A DNA stretch of 55,672 nt from assembly GCA_031289755.1 (NCBI GenBank), contig JAITOU010000002.1, forward strand, positions 1 to 55,672, given 5' to 3'. Under the pieces are notes generated by a model that was not told the origin of the DNA, searched no databases, and saw only the letters and a program-made list of their open reading frames with translations. This stretch comes from Clostridiales bacterium. Its GTDB lineage: Bacteria; Bacillota; Clostridia; Christensenellales; JAISNN01. Shown piece by piece: positions 37,189 through 45,749 of the stretch. Position 1 is the first letter of the stretch, and every line of letters begins with the position of its first letter. The translations under genes and the position numbers were made by a program.

Positions 37189-37956
37189 TTATATATCCAG
37201 CAAACCGCCGAGTCTCTCGACCGCATTGCGTATTTCCATGTATTCGAGTTCGGACGTTTCTCTCGATTTTGCATATTCGCGCAAAACCGCTATGCTCTCT
37301 TCGCCGCCGCATCGTCCCAAAAGATTTGCATAGAGCATAACGTCGCCGCCTGCCAGCAAGCCTTCCGTGACAAGTCCGCGCACGACGGTGTTAGCTCCGT
37401 AACCGCTCAAAATATCCAAAAGCATATCCTTTAAGGCCGCGTCGGTTACCGTCTTTAAATTGTCCGTTTTTTTCAGTATCAATCCGTCAAGACCGTGCCT
37501 GCCGTCCTTTAAAGCGTCAAAAACGCCGTCGGTTACGGCGTCGCCGTATTTTGCATAATCAAAAAGAATGTCCGCCAAAAACTCAGTCGTATCGTCTTGG
37601 CTTTCTCTCGACAGCATTTCTACGGCAAAAAGACGCGCCTTTTCGTTGTCCTTCTCAAAAATCTCTTTCAAAATATTTACGCGGTCAACAAGCGACGCCA
37701 AAAACTCCGCCGTTATATCGCCTATTTTAAGATTTTGCTCAAAAACCCCGACGATATAATCGGCAAACCGACCGTTTTTGTATATCTTTTCAAAAAACAC
37801 GCCGGGCGTGTCGCCGCCCAAATCCAGCGACGGCTTTGTCTTCCATTCTTCAAGGACTCCGTTATATGCGTTTTCTATCAATGCGCGTGTCGTTATACCC
37901 TTGTCTTTAAGATAGTTTCTGAAATATTTTTCAAAGGCTATTTCGGCAAAAATCAT
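37189..37956 (-). CDS. Hypothetical helical protein
   Basis: 255 residues, all-helical in appearance, with repeated leucine-rich helices in the second half that suggest HEAT-like or similar stacking (LLDILSGYGANTVVRGLV, LLGRCGGEESIAVLREYA). There is no signal peptide. It is soluble, function unknown. It lies alone between the element at 37028 and the TPR gene. Confidence 0.7.
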   Translation of the reverse strand: MIFAEIAFEKYFRNYLKDKGITTRALIENAYNGVLEEWKTKPSLDLGGDTPGVFFEKIYKNGRFADYIVGVFEQNLKIGDITAEFLASLVDRVNILKEIFEKDNEKARLFAVEMLSRESQDDTTEFLADILFDYAKYGDAVTDGVFDALKDGRHGLDGLILKKTDNLKTVTDAALKDMLLDILSGYGANTVVRGLVTEGLLAGGDVMLYANLLGRCGGEESIAVLREYAKSRETSELEYMEIRNAVERLGGLLDI

Positions 37957-38082
37957 ATATATCCTTATTTATATATCCTTTTAATTTTTTTATTTTGAAG
38001 GCGTTCAAAAAAAATGTGCGCCGTGATAAGTGCCGCTCAATCAAGATAAATAATAAGCGAATAGGTTTTTTGCGGCAGTTCT

Positions 38083-39783
38083 TTATTTCAAAATTTCCGT
38101 ATTGATTATTTGGAGATACTTCCCGAGCATAGCCGCGGAAGTATCGAAGAGTCTCGCGACCGCACCCGCCTGTTTTTTTTGCATATAATTAGCTCTGAAA
38201 TACACGGCGGCGGCGGCGGCTTTTTCGTTTTTTAGAGATAAATTCTTGACCGCAGGCGTTTCGGCGTCCTTGTCGTTTGCAATTATATCGTTAATCGCAT
38301 TGCCGAGCGTCACAAATAAGCTCTTATAGTTATCTATATTTTTCAGCTCGTCGGGGCTGCGAAAGAGCAGTCGCAGTATGAGATGGACGTAGGCGGAATT
38401 TATGCTTGCGTTGTCGGTTATATCATTTTTGCCGTCAAAACAAAACCTGCCGCATCTATCCCTTGAAATGTATTCAAAATCAAAGGCGACGGAATTGATA
38501 ATCATGTTTTTTGCGGCAAATTCTTTAAATTCGTCGACAATATTTATATCCAAAAAGAACCGCTTCAATATACTGCAAACCGACGGCTCTTCAAGATACG
38601 CCGACAGATAGATAAATACCTCGTTTCTCAGCTCTTCTATCATGAGCGCGAGATAGATAAGCTCGCGGCTCTCGGAGTTTTCCAAAAGCTCGCCGAGACC
38701 GGCTCCGCGCGCGACCGACTCGAACATATTTGACAGAATGCCGAAGTATTCAAAGGGCAGCGGCGAATTGTAATAGACCGTCATATCCTTTTCGCAGTAT
38801 CTCAAAAAGAATTGCGCCCTGCTGTTTTCGCCGTAAATGTCGTATATTTTTTTGTAGGTTTGCTTGGCTTGGCTCTTTTTGCCCTGACAGTAATATGCAC
38901 AGGCAAGATAGTAGAGATTTTCCATATCGTAGGGGCGTATATCGAGCAGCTTGCAAGTAAATTTCTCGACCATAGCATGGTCGTTGGCGAGAATCATAGT
39001 GGCGACGGCTTTTTCGATGTCGTCTTCGTCGTCGACGGGGCAATCGGACAGCATTTCCGTGTATTTGTCGCGCATTACCGAGTCTTTTTTGAAGACCCCT
39101 ATATTTATCATATTCAGCATACCCAAAAATTTTGTATCTTCGTTTTGCAGCATTTTTTCGGCAAGCTTCTCCGCCTGCTTGTATTTGTGGAGATTGATAT
39201 AGCACATCATGAGCATATTGTGCTGCGACGAGCCGGCGGTATCTATCGAGTCCTTTAAAAGCCTTGCCGCTCCCGAATAGTCGTCGATTGCTATGCGGTC
39301 AAAGGCGTCCTTTAACATTTCCTTTGTCGCTTCTTCATTCTTGTCGATGACGCGAAAAGCGTTATAATCGTTTTTGTAATAATCCAAAAACGCGTCTATG
39401 CCGTCAAAATCATAGTCGTCCTTGTACTCGAAGCCCGACGATTCTTCTATCTCCTTTAACTCGCTGAAACATTCGTCGGCAAGGTCAAAACGCCCTTCAA
39501 AAAAATTTATCTTAAAAAGCAGCGTCGCCGTTTCGTAGAGTATGTCGGGGGTCTTTTCGCTCTTGTCCAATTTTATTTCATAACATTTTTGGACGGCATA
39601 ATCAAAATCCCCTATCTCATAATACAGCTTGGCATACAAAAGCGTCGCGCCGATACTTTTTTTTACGTCATAAGCACGGTTTAAACAGATAAAGGCTTCT
39701 TCTATCATTCCTTCGTCATAAAACTTTTCCGCTTTGTCCAACAGCATTTCATGGTCGCTCAAATCAAAAATTTTTCCGCTCAT
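38083..39783 (-). CDS. TPR-repeat protein
   Basis: 566 residues. At least four tetratricopeptide-like repeats are visible, for example LLDKAEKFYDEGMIEEAFIC near the start, AKLYYEIGDFDYAVQKCYEI, and YYLACAYYCQGKKSQAKQTY near 295. The second half is helical without clear repeats. It has no membrane segment. It is probably a scaffold for protein-protein contacts in the cytoplasm. It follows hslO across a stop-adjacent hairpin (39800-39839). Confidence 0.8.
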   Translation of the reverse strand: MSGKIFDLSDHEMLLDKAEKFYDEGMIEEAFICLNRAYDVKKSIGATLLYAKLYYEIGDFDYAVQKCYEIKLDKSEKTPDILYETATLLFKINFFEGRFDLADECFSELKEIEESSGFEYKDDYDFDGIDAFLDYYKNDYNAFRVIDKNEEATKEMLKDAFDRIAIDDYSGAARLLKDSIDTAGSSQHNMLMMCYINLHKYKQAEKLAEKMLQNEDTKFLGMLNMINIGVFKKDSVMRDKYTEMLSDCPVDDEDDIEKAVATMILANDHAMVEKFTCKLLDIRPYDMENLYYLACAYYCQGKKSQAKQTYKKIYDIYGENSRAQFFLRYCEKDMTVYYNSPLPFEYFGILSNMFESVARGAGLGELLENSESRELIYLALMIEELRNEVFIYLSAYLEEPSVCSILKRFFLDINIVDEFKEFAAKNMIINSVAFDFEYISRDRCGRFCFDGKNDITDNASINSAYVHLILRLLFRSPDELKNIDNYKSLFVTLGNAINDIIANDKDAETPAVKNLSLKNEKAAAAAVYFRANYMQKKQAGAVARLFDTSAAMLGKYLQIINTEILK

Positions 39784-39799
39784 AATCTTCCTTATCTAT

Positions 39800-39839
39800 G
39801 GCGTGTTCACATTTTATTTCTCATTAATGTGAACGCACC
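39800..39839. repeat. Hairpin directly after the hslO stop codon
   Basis: In the minus direction GGTGCGTTCACATT and AATGTGAACACGCC pair over about 14 positions, beginning at the base after the hslO stop. No T tract follows, so it is more likely an mRNA-end stabiliser or processing site than a simple terminator. Confidence 0.7.
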
Positions 39840-40700
39840 CTAATCAAATATCGCGCCGAGTTCGTCCGCTTTAAAGCGGTATGTCTTATTGCAAAAAGAA
39901 CAATTAGCTTCTATGACGCCTTGCTCCGCGATTGTCGCTTCGGCTTCTTGCCGCCCCAAAAGGCGTATAATCTTTCGCGTCTTTGCTTCGCTGCAACCGC
40001 AAAAAAAACGCGGCTTGTATTCGTCGGCTTTTTTGATTTCAAAAGCTCCGAAATATTTTTCCATTATCTCATCGGACGTTTTTGATTGATAAAAAATCCG
40101 ACCCGTATCGGTAAAATTTCTCAGCACGTCCTGCACGGCGGTTATCAAAAAATCGTTTGCGCCGGGCAACGGCTGTACGAATATTCCGCCTGCCGCCTTT
40201 ATCTTGCCGCCGCTCAGATATTCGCCCAAAGCAACCGCCGACGGCTTTTGCTCGCTCAAAGTAAAATACAAGGCAAAATCGGCGGCGATATCCCCCGTGA
40301 CAATCCGTGAATTGCCCGAATAAGGTTCTTTTAAGCCCAAATCCTTGACGACGGAAATATACCCGTCCTTGCCGACGGCGGCATCGATATCGAGCTTGCC
40401 GTCCTTTAAAGGGCATTCCGCCGACGTATTTAAAATATATCCCTTTATCAAGCCCTTTTTGTCGGACGCAACGACGGCTTTTTTGAACGGTCCGGAACCG
40501 CCTACGCTCACCGACAGCCTGTCGCCGTCGTTTTTTAAATCCTGACTCAAAAAGAGTCCTGCCGTCATAATCCTATTAAGGACGGCGGACGAAAGCGGCG
40601 TCAGTCCGTGCAAACGCGCCGCCGTATTTAAGACGCTCAAAGAGTCTATGACCGTGACGACGATATCGCCGTTCAAAATATATTTTACCGCGTAGCTCAT
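39840..40700 (-). CDS. hslO: Redox-regulated chaperone Hsp33
   Basis: 286 residues. Hsp33 becomes an active holdase when oxidation releases its zinc. The zinc site is complete: CGCSE about residue 230 and CSFCNK about 265. The N-terminal substrate-binding domain contains the usual SGGKIKAAGG and QPLPGA stretches. Its start is directly after the stop of the methyltransferase gene, so the two are coupled. It fits with the other redox genes in the window. Confidence 0.95.
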   Translation of the reverse strand: MSYAVKYILNGDIVVTVIDSLSVLNTAARLHGLTPLSSAVLNRIMTAGLFLSQDLKNDGDRLSVSVGGSGPFKKAVVASDKKGLIKGYILNTSAECPLKDGKLDIDAAVGKDGYISVVKDLGLKEPYSGNSRIVTGDIAADFALYFTLSEQKPSAVALGEYLSGGKIKAAGGIFVQPLPGANDFLITAVQDVLRNFTDTGRIFYQSKTSDEIMEKYFGAFEIKKADEYKPRFFCGCSEAKTRKIIRLLGRQEAEATIAEQGVIEANCSFCNKTYRFKADELGAIFD

Positions 40701-41447
40701 CTAAACTCCGTTAATTTTTTTTGCGAAAACCAACATCCTTTCGGAGCTTTGCTTCAACCGCCCCAAGCTGCCGCCGTCGCAAAATTCGGCGCGAAAGCCG
40801 TTTTTTTGAAGCAAAGCGTCTATGTCGTCCTTTTGATAAAAATACTGCTCGTTGCTCTCGTCGTATCTGACGTAGCCGCCGCTTTCTCTTTCAAAAAAAG
40901 TCAACGACATTTCTATTTTGCCGCGCTTGCTTATCTTGGAATTGCGCCAAAAAAGCGTCAGCTCTTCTCTGTCCTCGAAGTACAGCTTATCCGACAGGAT
41001 ATTGCGCGCCTTAAAGAGCGTACTCATATCGAATATCAACGCGCCGCCGTCCTTTATCGAAGCGTTTAATGCGCCGAGCGTGCGGTCAAAATTTTTTAAA
41101 GACGATATGTAATTAAAACCGTCCGTAAAGCTCACGGCAAAATCAAAGCGTTTTGATATTTCGAGCTTGTTGATGTCCTGCTTCAAAAAAACCGCCTTGA
41201 TTTTTGAAGCACGCAGCCGTTCCGAAGCTAAGTTGAGCATATCCTCCGATATGTCCGACGCCGTCATCGTATACCCCGCTTCCGATAATTCGGCGGTAAA
41301 TCTCCCCGTGCCGCAAGCCAATTCAAAGCCCGACGCAGCCTGCCCGTACAAGGCGAGCTTGTCCTTTGCGTATGCGCAAAGCTTACCGTAAGGATAATCA
41401 CGCATAAGAAAATCATAGTATTTGTAAAGAGCCGAATATTCCGACAT
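40701..41447 (-). CDS. SAM-dependent methyltransferase
   Basis: 248 residues, class I Rossmann methyltransferase: FELACGTGRFTAELSEAGY is the SAM motif, TASDISEDMLNLA the acidic loop, and FDAAV-like strands follow. The substrate is unknown. It is immediately upstream of hslO with no gap. Confidence 0.88.
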   Translation of the reverse strand: MSEYSALYKYYDFLMRDYPYGKLCAYAKDKLALYGQAASGFELACGTGRFTAELSEAGYTMTASDISEDMLNLASERLRASKIKAVFLKQDINKLEISKRFDFAVSFTDGFNYISSLKNFDRTLGALNASIKDGGALIFDMSTLFKARNILSDKLYFEDREELTLFWRNSKISKRGKIEMSLTFFERESGGYVRYDESNEQYFYQKDDIDALLQKNGFRAEFCDGGSLGRLKQSSERMLVFAKKINGV

Positions 41448-41488
41448 CCTTGCTCACTCCGCCGATACCTTGCGCGATTGCGCATATA

Positions 41489-42496
41489 TCATTTTTTCTT
41501 TTTTTTCGGATTTTCGTATTTGTTGACTTGCTTGGGTTTTTCGATTTTTTTCTTGCCGTTATTAGACGGCAGCTTTATCTTTTCCGCCAGATAAATCTGA
41601 TAAATCTTATTGATAAAGCTTTCAAATCCGTACTGACAAAAGCTCGTCCATATAAGCGTATAGAGAGCCGGTCCGATAAAGACGACAGCCAAAAACAAAA
41701 CTATAATGACGGCAGGATTGCCCGTCAATATCAATAAGAAAGGTGCGGCACTGAGCGCGGCAGCCAAAATATTTAAGGGATAAATGCCGAACGTCATCAA
41801 AGCGCTGTTTTTTAACATATCGGTAAATTTTAATTTGTATACGGGAATCATCGAGAAAGCGTACATCATGCAGCAAAACAACGAAAGCACGGCTATTATT
41901 ATGATGATAAGAGCTATCCAGCTCCCGACGCCGGCATGACCTTCGAGCATGGCGATATAATGCGTCAGCGCAAAATAAACCGTTCCGTAGGCGGCGGCGC
42001 AAAAGACCGTAAATATCGCGGCGTATTTCCACCAATGTTTTTTTACTCCGTCAAAAAACGTCTTTAAGACCTTGACGTCCGAATGCCCCCACATGAGCAG
42101 CTTCGCCACGTTAAACGCCCCGGCAAAAAACGGTCCCGGCACAAGCAACAGCAAAAAGGCATAAACGACGTTGCTCCTTATATCCGTAAAGAGAGCGAGA
42201 ATTTTACTCAAATTATCCGCCTGAATGTCGAGCGGATAACCTATACCGGTATTGTACGCGTATTCTAATTTAAGTCCGTTGACCTGTCCGAAGATGAGAA
42301 AACAAAAAATCAAAAACGGAAAGAACGTCACCGCAAACAAAATACTCATTTTAAAAAGAGAAGAATATTCCAAAAAGAAAATATCCCACGTTCTTTTGAT
42401 TCTGCCGGCTTTGGCGGCGGACGGCGGCAAGGGCGCGGAAGGTCGGATTCTCTCTTCCTTAGCCGGAGTCAAAAGCGTATACCATTTTTTTGCCAT
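41489..42496 (-). CDS. YesL/DUF624-like membrane protein
   Basis: 335 residues from the ATG at 42496, with GAGGAAT upstream; a start at 42568 is less likely. Five or six membrane helices (about 50-75, 110-135, 155-180, 190-215, 235-285). The segment PGPFFAGAFNVAKLLMWG followed by KTFFDGVKKHWWK is like the YesL family. The C-terminus is a very basic tail (KKKIEKPKQVNKYENPKKKK). Function unknown. Confidence 0.75.
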   Translation of the reverse strand: MAKKWYTLLTPAKEERIRPSAPLPPSAAKAGRIKRTWDIFFLEYSSLFKMSILFAVTFFPFLIFCFLIFGQVNGLKLEYAYNTGIGYPLDIQADNLSKILALFTDIRSNVVYAFLLLLVPGPFFAGAFNVAKLLMWGHSDVKVLKTFFDGVKKHWWKYAAIFTVFCAAAYGTVYFALTHYIAMLEGHAGVGSWIALIIIIIAVLSLFCCMMYAFSMIPVYKLKFTDMLKNSALMTFGIYPLNILAAALSAAPFLLILTGNPAVIIVLFLAVVFIGPALYTLIWTSFCQYGFESFINKIYQIYLAEKIKLPSNNGKKKIEKPKQVNKYENPKKKKK

Positions 42497-42605
42497 AATA
42501 AATTCCTCGAAAATAAAACTGACGTAATGTATTTTATATATTTTATAATAAATTGCGCCAATTAGCAAACAAAAACGATACGAAATATCCCGACGGCAAA
42601 AAAAG

Positions 42606-42668
42606 CGGCGGAAACGCCGCGCATAATACGATAAATTTTAAGCGCGTCTTAAATTATGCAGTGCCGCC
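42606..42668. repeat. Palindrome related to the short stop-codon elements
   Basis: GGCGGAAACGCCGCGCATAA followed by TACGATAAATTTTAAGC matches the GGAAACGCCG family; CATAAT pairs with ATTATG and GGCGG with CCGCC at the ends. Confidence 0.6.
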
Positions 42669-42695
42669 ATAAATTTATATCTCTATAACAAAAGT

Positions 42696-42729
42696 GTGGG
42701 GCAAGCTTTTTTAAAAAGCTTTTCCCCAC
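42696..42729 (-). terminator. Hairpin downstream of sigF, probable spoIIA terminator
   Basis: GTGGGG and AAGCTTTTT pair with AAAAAGCTT and CCCCAC around a short A/T loop. In the minus direction it lies 50 bases after the sigF stop and is followed by ACACTTTTG, a weak T tract. Confidence 0.6.
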
Positions 42730-42778
42730 GCCACTTTCCGAATATCATAAAATCTCTTAATTGCCCGACCGACCGATA

Positions 42779-43495
42779 TCAAGTAATCCCTTGTTTGATT
42801 TTCTCGATTATCTTGCTTTCGAGACGCGAAATCTGTACCTGCGAGACGCCGAGCAGCCGAGCCACTTCGCTCTGCGTCTTGTCGCGGAAGTAGCGGAAGA
42901 GTATTATCTTTTTTTCACGTTCCGGCAGGCGTCCGATGATGTCCTTTAACATCATTTTGTCTATCGCGTCCTCTTGGTTGTCGTCGCAGGCAAGCTTGTC
43001 TATCAGGCATTGACCCGTTTCTTCGTCTATCCGCTCGTAGAGTGACAGCGGAAATTTTGAGCTGTCGAGCGCAAAGACGACGTCTTCTTCGCTCATATCA
43101 AATTGTCCCGCAAGCTCTCCGATAGTAGGGTCTTTGCCGTTTTGATTGCGGTAGGCGTCGATATAGACTCCTATCTTTATCGCGAGCGTTTTGAGCGACC
43201 GCGACACCTTGACGATGCCGTCGTCCCTTATATACCGCTTGATTTCACCCGATATCATCGGCACGGCATAGGTCGAAAATCTCACGTTAAATTCATCGTT
43301 AAAATTTTTGATAGCCTTGATTATGCCCATTGTGCCTATCTGAATAAGGTCGTCGTATTCTATCCGCTTGTTTCGGTAACGGCGGACTATGCTCTTGATG
43401 AGCGGCATATTTTGTTCTATAAGCACGGCTTTACTTTCGTTGTCGCCGTTTCTTGCCTTTTTTAATAGCAGCATGGTTTCTTCGTGCGAGAGCAT
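42779..43495 (-). CDS. sigF: Sporulation sigma factor SigF (SpoIIAC)
   Basis: 238 residues from the ATG at 43495, chosen because GGAGG lies 9 bases before it. A TTG at 43630, overlapping the spoIIAB stop, keeps the frame open for 45 more residues (with VGVNAPQF, slightly like the SigG N-terminus) but has no good ribosome site. Region 2 shows NMPLIKSIVRRY and FSTYAVPMISGEIKRYIRDD; region 4 shows QSEVARLLGVSQVQISRLE. It directs early forespore transcription. Operon position after spoIIAB identifies it as SigF rather than SigG. Confidence 0.93.
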   Translation of the reverse strand: MLSHEETMLLLKKARNGDNESKAVLIEQNMPLIKSIVRRYRNKRIEYDDLIQIGTMGIIKAIKNFNDEFNVRFSTYAVPMISGEIKRYIRDDGIVKVSRSLKTLAIKIGVYIDAYRNQNGKDPTIGELAGQFDMSEEDVVFALDSSKFPLSLYERIDEETGQCLIDKLACDDNQEDAIDKMMLKDIIGRLPEREKKIILFRYFRDKTQSEVARLLGVSQVQISRLESKIIEKIKQGIT

Positions 43496-43626
43496 TGTCT
43501 GTATCCTCCGCTTTGTTTTGGCGGAGCCGTTAAATTGAGGCGCGTTGACGCCGACGGTTTTTAAGGAATTTCTGCCTGTGCGCATTACAAAATCCGCAAA
43601 GCTATACCGCCGCGACGCGCCGCAAC

Positions 43627-44058
43627 TCAACGGCTCCGTATGTATTTCTTCATCTTTACCGTCGTGCCGCCCCCGACTGCGCTGGTTACTTCCAGCTCGT
43701 CCGTAAAGGTCTGCATAAAGGTAAAGCCCATACCGCTTCTCTCCTTTTCGGGTTTTGACGTATACATAGGCTGCATTGCTTGACCGACGTCGGCTATCCC
43801 CCGTCCGTCGTCGCGTATAATTATGGACAGACTGTCGTCAAATAATTCCGCTTCTATGTGTATAAGATTTTTTTCGGGCTCGTCGTAGGCGTGCACTATG
43901 ACGTTGGTCACTGCCTCCGATACCGCCGTCTTGATGTCGTTAATCGTTTCAAGCGTCGGATTTAACGGTACGCAAAAAGCCGCCGCCGCGCCGCGTATAA
44001 AGGCTTCGTTTCCGGATTTTGCGGTGACCGACATCGTCATACGGTTTTGTAAAGACAT
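43627..44058 (-). CDS. spoIIAB: Anti-sigma F factor
   Basis: 143 residues. GHKL-type kinase that binds SigF and phosphorylates SpoIIAA. N box DIKTAVSEAVTNVIVHAY, G1 box DDGRGIAD and G2 box ERSGMGFTFM are intact. AAGGAGAAGG precedes the ATG. It lies between spoIIAA and sigF as in Bacillus. Confidence 0.96.
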   Translation of the reverse strand: MSLQNRMTMSVTAKSGNEAFIRGAAAAFCVPLNPTLETINDIKTAVSEAVTNVIVHAYDEPEKNLIHIEAELFDDSLSIIIRDDGRGIADVGQAMQPMYTSKPEKERSGMGFTFMQTFTDELEVTSAVGGGTTVKMKKYIRSR

Positions 44059-44145
44059 ATCCTTCTCCTTGTCGAAAATTCCTTAATTCCTTAACAAAAA
44101 ACGCCGCAAAAAAACATACGTTTTTGCCGCCGTTTTTTTACGGAA

Positions 44146-44448
44146 TTATACTATCTTTATTATTTTGAGCAGACCGCTCATTCTGAATATCTTTTCCGTC
44201 TGCGGACACAGCCCCGTGACATACAGCGGCACGCCGCGTTCTTTCAGGCGTTTGTAGCGCGAAATTACCATGCCCACTCCCGTGCTGTCCATAAAGCTCA
44301 ATCGGCTAAAATCAAGTACGACCTCACGCGGCCGGCATTCTATTCCCTTGTCAAATTCTTCCGCCGCCGCCGCCGCATTGCTGTCGTCCAATTCGCCTTC
44401 TATAAAAAAAATCAGCCTGCCGCCCGCAAATTCTCCGTAAGCCGTCAT
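44146..44448 (-). CDS. spoIIAA: Anti-sigma F factor antagonist
   Basis: 100 residues from the ATG at 44448 (GGAG 7 bases upstream; a GTG two codons earlier is too close to it). STAS domain. The phosphoacceptor serine is in SFMDSTGVGMVISRYK, aligned with Ser58 of B. subtilis SpoIIAA. Its dephosphorylated form releases SigF from SpoIIAB. First gene of the operon. Confidence 0.95.
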   Translation of the reverse strand: MTAYGEFAGGRLIFFIEGELDDSNAAAAAEEFDKGIECRPREVVLDFSRLSFMDSTGVGMVISRYKRLKERGVPLYVTGLCPQTEKIFRMSGLLKIIKIV

Positions 44449-44501
44449 TATCACTCTCCGTGTGTCGGTTTGACAAAAAACATGATATCATTTTGCGGCG
44501 C

Positions 44502-44540
44502 AAAAAAAATAAACTCTTTTATCAGAGTAAAAGAGTTTAT
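44502..44540 (-). terminator. Intrinsic terminator between the TSCPD gene and spoIIAA
   Basis: In the minus direction ATAAACTCTTTT and AAAAGAGTTTAT form a perfect 12-bp stem followed by eight T residues. It ends the upstream gene and isolates the spoIIA promoter. Confidence 0.9.
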
Positions 44541-44573
44541 GTAGAAAAAAGGAGTTAGTTTATCAAATTAATA

Positions 44574-44622
44574 AAACGCCGCGCAAATTCAGATGAAATT
44601 TTATCTGATTTGCGCGGCGTTT
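44574..44622. repeat. 49-bp palindrome after the TSCPD gene
   Basis: AAACGCCGCGCAAATTCAGA and TCTGATTTGCGCGGCGTTT pair over about 20 positions with one bulge. It starts about 8 bases after the stop codon at 44631 and is the best-preserved copy of the short palindromic family. Confidence 0.85.
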
Positions 44623-44630
44623 CCTTAAAA

Positions 44631-44888
44631 TTATTTTTCGGATTCTTCATAGGCTTCCCTTACGGCTTTGGCGAGCTGGTCGGCGCACGAAGTGCTTCTG
44701 CGTCCGCAGGTAATGCCCTTGCATTTCTCTTCTATCTGACCGACGGTCAAGCCGTCCGCAAAAGACGCGAGAGCTTTGAGATTGCCGTCGCAGCCGTCCT
44801 CGAAGCGAATGTTTTTGATGACGCCGCCGTCTATCGCAAAATTTATTTTTCTCGAACAAGTACCCTTTGTCTTATAAGAATATTCCAT
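44631..44888 (-). CDS. TSCPD-domain protein (TIGR03905-like)
   Basis: 85 residues from the ATG at 44888 (GAGG 6 bases upstream). The pattern GTCSRKINF...IDGGVIKNIRFEDGCDGNL and KGITCGRRSTSCADQLAKAV is the small TSCPD family common in Clostridia, related to a domain at the end of some ribonucleotide reductases. Four Cys could bind metal. Function unknown. Confidence 0.85.
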   Translation of the reverse strand: MEYSYKTKGTCSRKINFAIDGGVIKNIRFEDGCDGNLKALASFADGLTVGQIEEKCKGITCGRRSTSCADQLAKAVREAYEESEK

Positions 44889-45002
44889 AACCAACCTCGC
44901 TCGTTATATCAGTACAAATATATTATATACTTTACGGCGGTCGATGTCAACTTATACCGCACCGTTAATTCATATAATCTATATATGCTCGGTATGTTTT
45001 GC

Positions 45003-45031
45003 TTGACACATGAACCGCTCCGTGATATCAT
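45003..45031 (+). promoter_or_regulatory. Promoter of the HD gene at 45067
   Basis: TTGACA (45003-45008), 17-base spacer, TATCAT (45026-45031). It excludes the upstream ATG at 45010 as a start. Confidence 0.75.
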
Positions 45032-45066
45032 ATTACGGTAAAAGAGACAAAATAACGGAGAATATT

Positions 45067-45624
45067 ATGCCGAATATTGACCGCGAAGCGGCTTTGACAC
45101 TTTTAAAGGAATACAACAAAGAAGAATTTCATATAAAACACGCTCTTATCTTGGAGGGCGTCATGCGCTATTTTGCCGCAGAATACGGCTACGCGGACGA
45201 AGCAGATTTTTGGAGTACCGTCGGGCTTTTGCACGATTTGGATTTTGAATTATATCCCGAAGCGCATTGTATAAAAGAGCAAGAGATATTGAGAGAAAGG
45301 GGCTATGACGAGAAGCTCATACACGCCGTAGCAAGTCACGGCTACCTGCTGACCGTAGACATCGAGCCGATTCATTTTATGGAAAAGGTTTTGTATGCGG
45401 CGGACGAGCTGACGGGGCTTATCGGCGCAGTCGCCGTCATGCGCCCGTCAAAAAGCGTCTGCGACCTCGAACTCGGCTCGGTCAGAAAGAAGTACAAAAA
45501 CGCAAATTTCGCCGCAGGCTGCTCACGCACGGTCATAGAACGCGGCGCGGGATTTTTGGGCTGGGAGCTTGACTTCCTGATAGAAAAAACCATATCGGCT
45601 ATGAGAACTCTGAGCTTTACATGA
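45067..45624 (+). CDS. HD-domain hydrolase
   Basis: 185 residues from the ATG at 45067 with CGGAG 6 bases upstream. HD-site residues are in HIKHALILEGVM, VGLLHDLDFELYPEAH and VASHGY. Small HDIG-type proteins like this are common in Clostridia; the substrate is unknown. Downstream, 45625-45749 holds two imperfect copies of a sequence of about 50 bp (AATCTGAAATTTCAGAT... and AATCTAAAATTTTACAT..., each followed by AATAAGCAA). Confidence 0.85.
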   Translation: MPNIDREAALTLLKEYNKEEFHIKHALILEGVMRYFAAEYGYADEADFWSTVGLLHDLDFELYPEAHCIKEQEILRERGYDEKLIHAVASHGYLLTVDIEPIHFMEKVLYAADELTGLIGAVAVMRPSKSVCDLELGSVRKKYKNANFAAGCSRTVIERGAGFLGWELDFLIEKTISAMRTLSFT

Positions 45625-45749
45625 CAATCTGAAATTTCAGATAACAATTATTTTTTTAATAAGCAACCGATATTGAATTTTATATAATAATCTAAAATTT
45701 TACATGAAAACTATTTTTGAATAAGCAATAAATACGGAGAGTCTGACAA

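Noticed and set aside
44070..44076. TGTCGAA 0A-box-like sequence between spoIIAA and spoIIAB
   Set aside because: It lies inside the operon and overlaps the spoIIAB ribosome-site region; a control role there is not expected, so chance is likelier.
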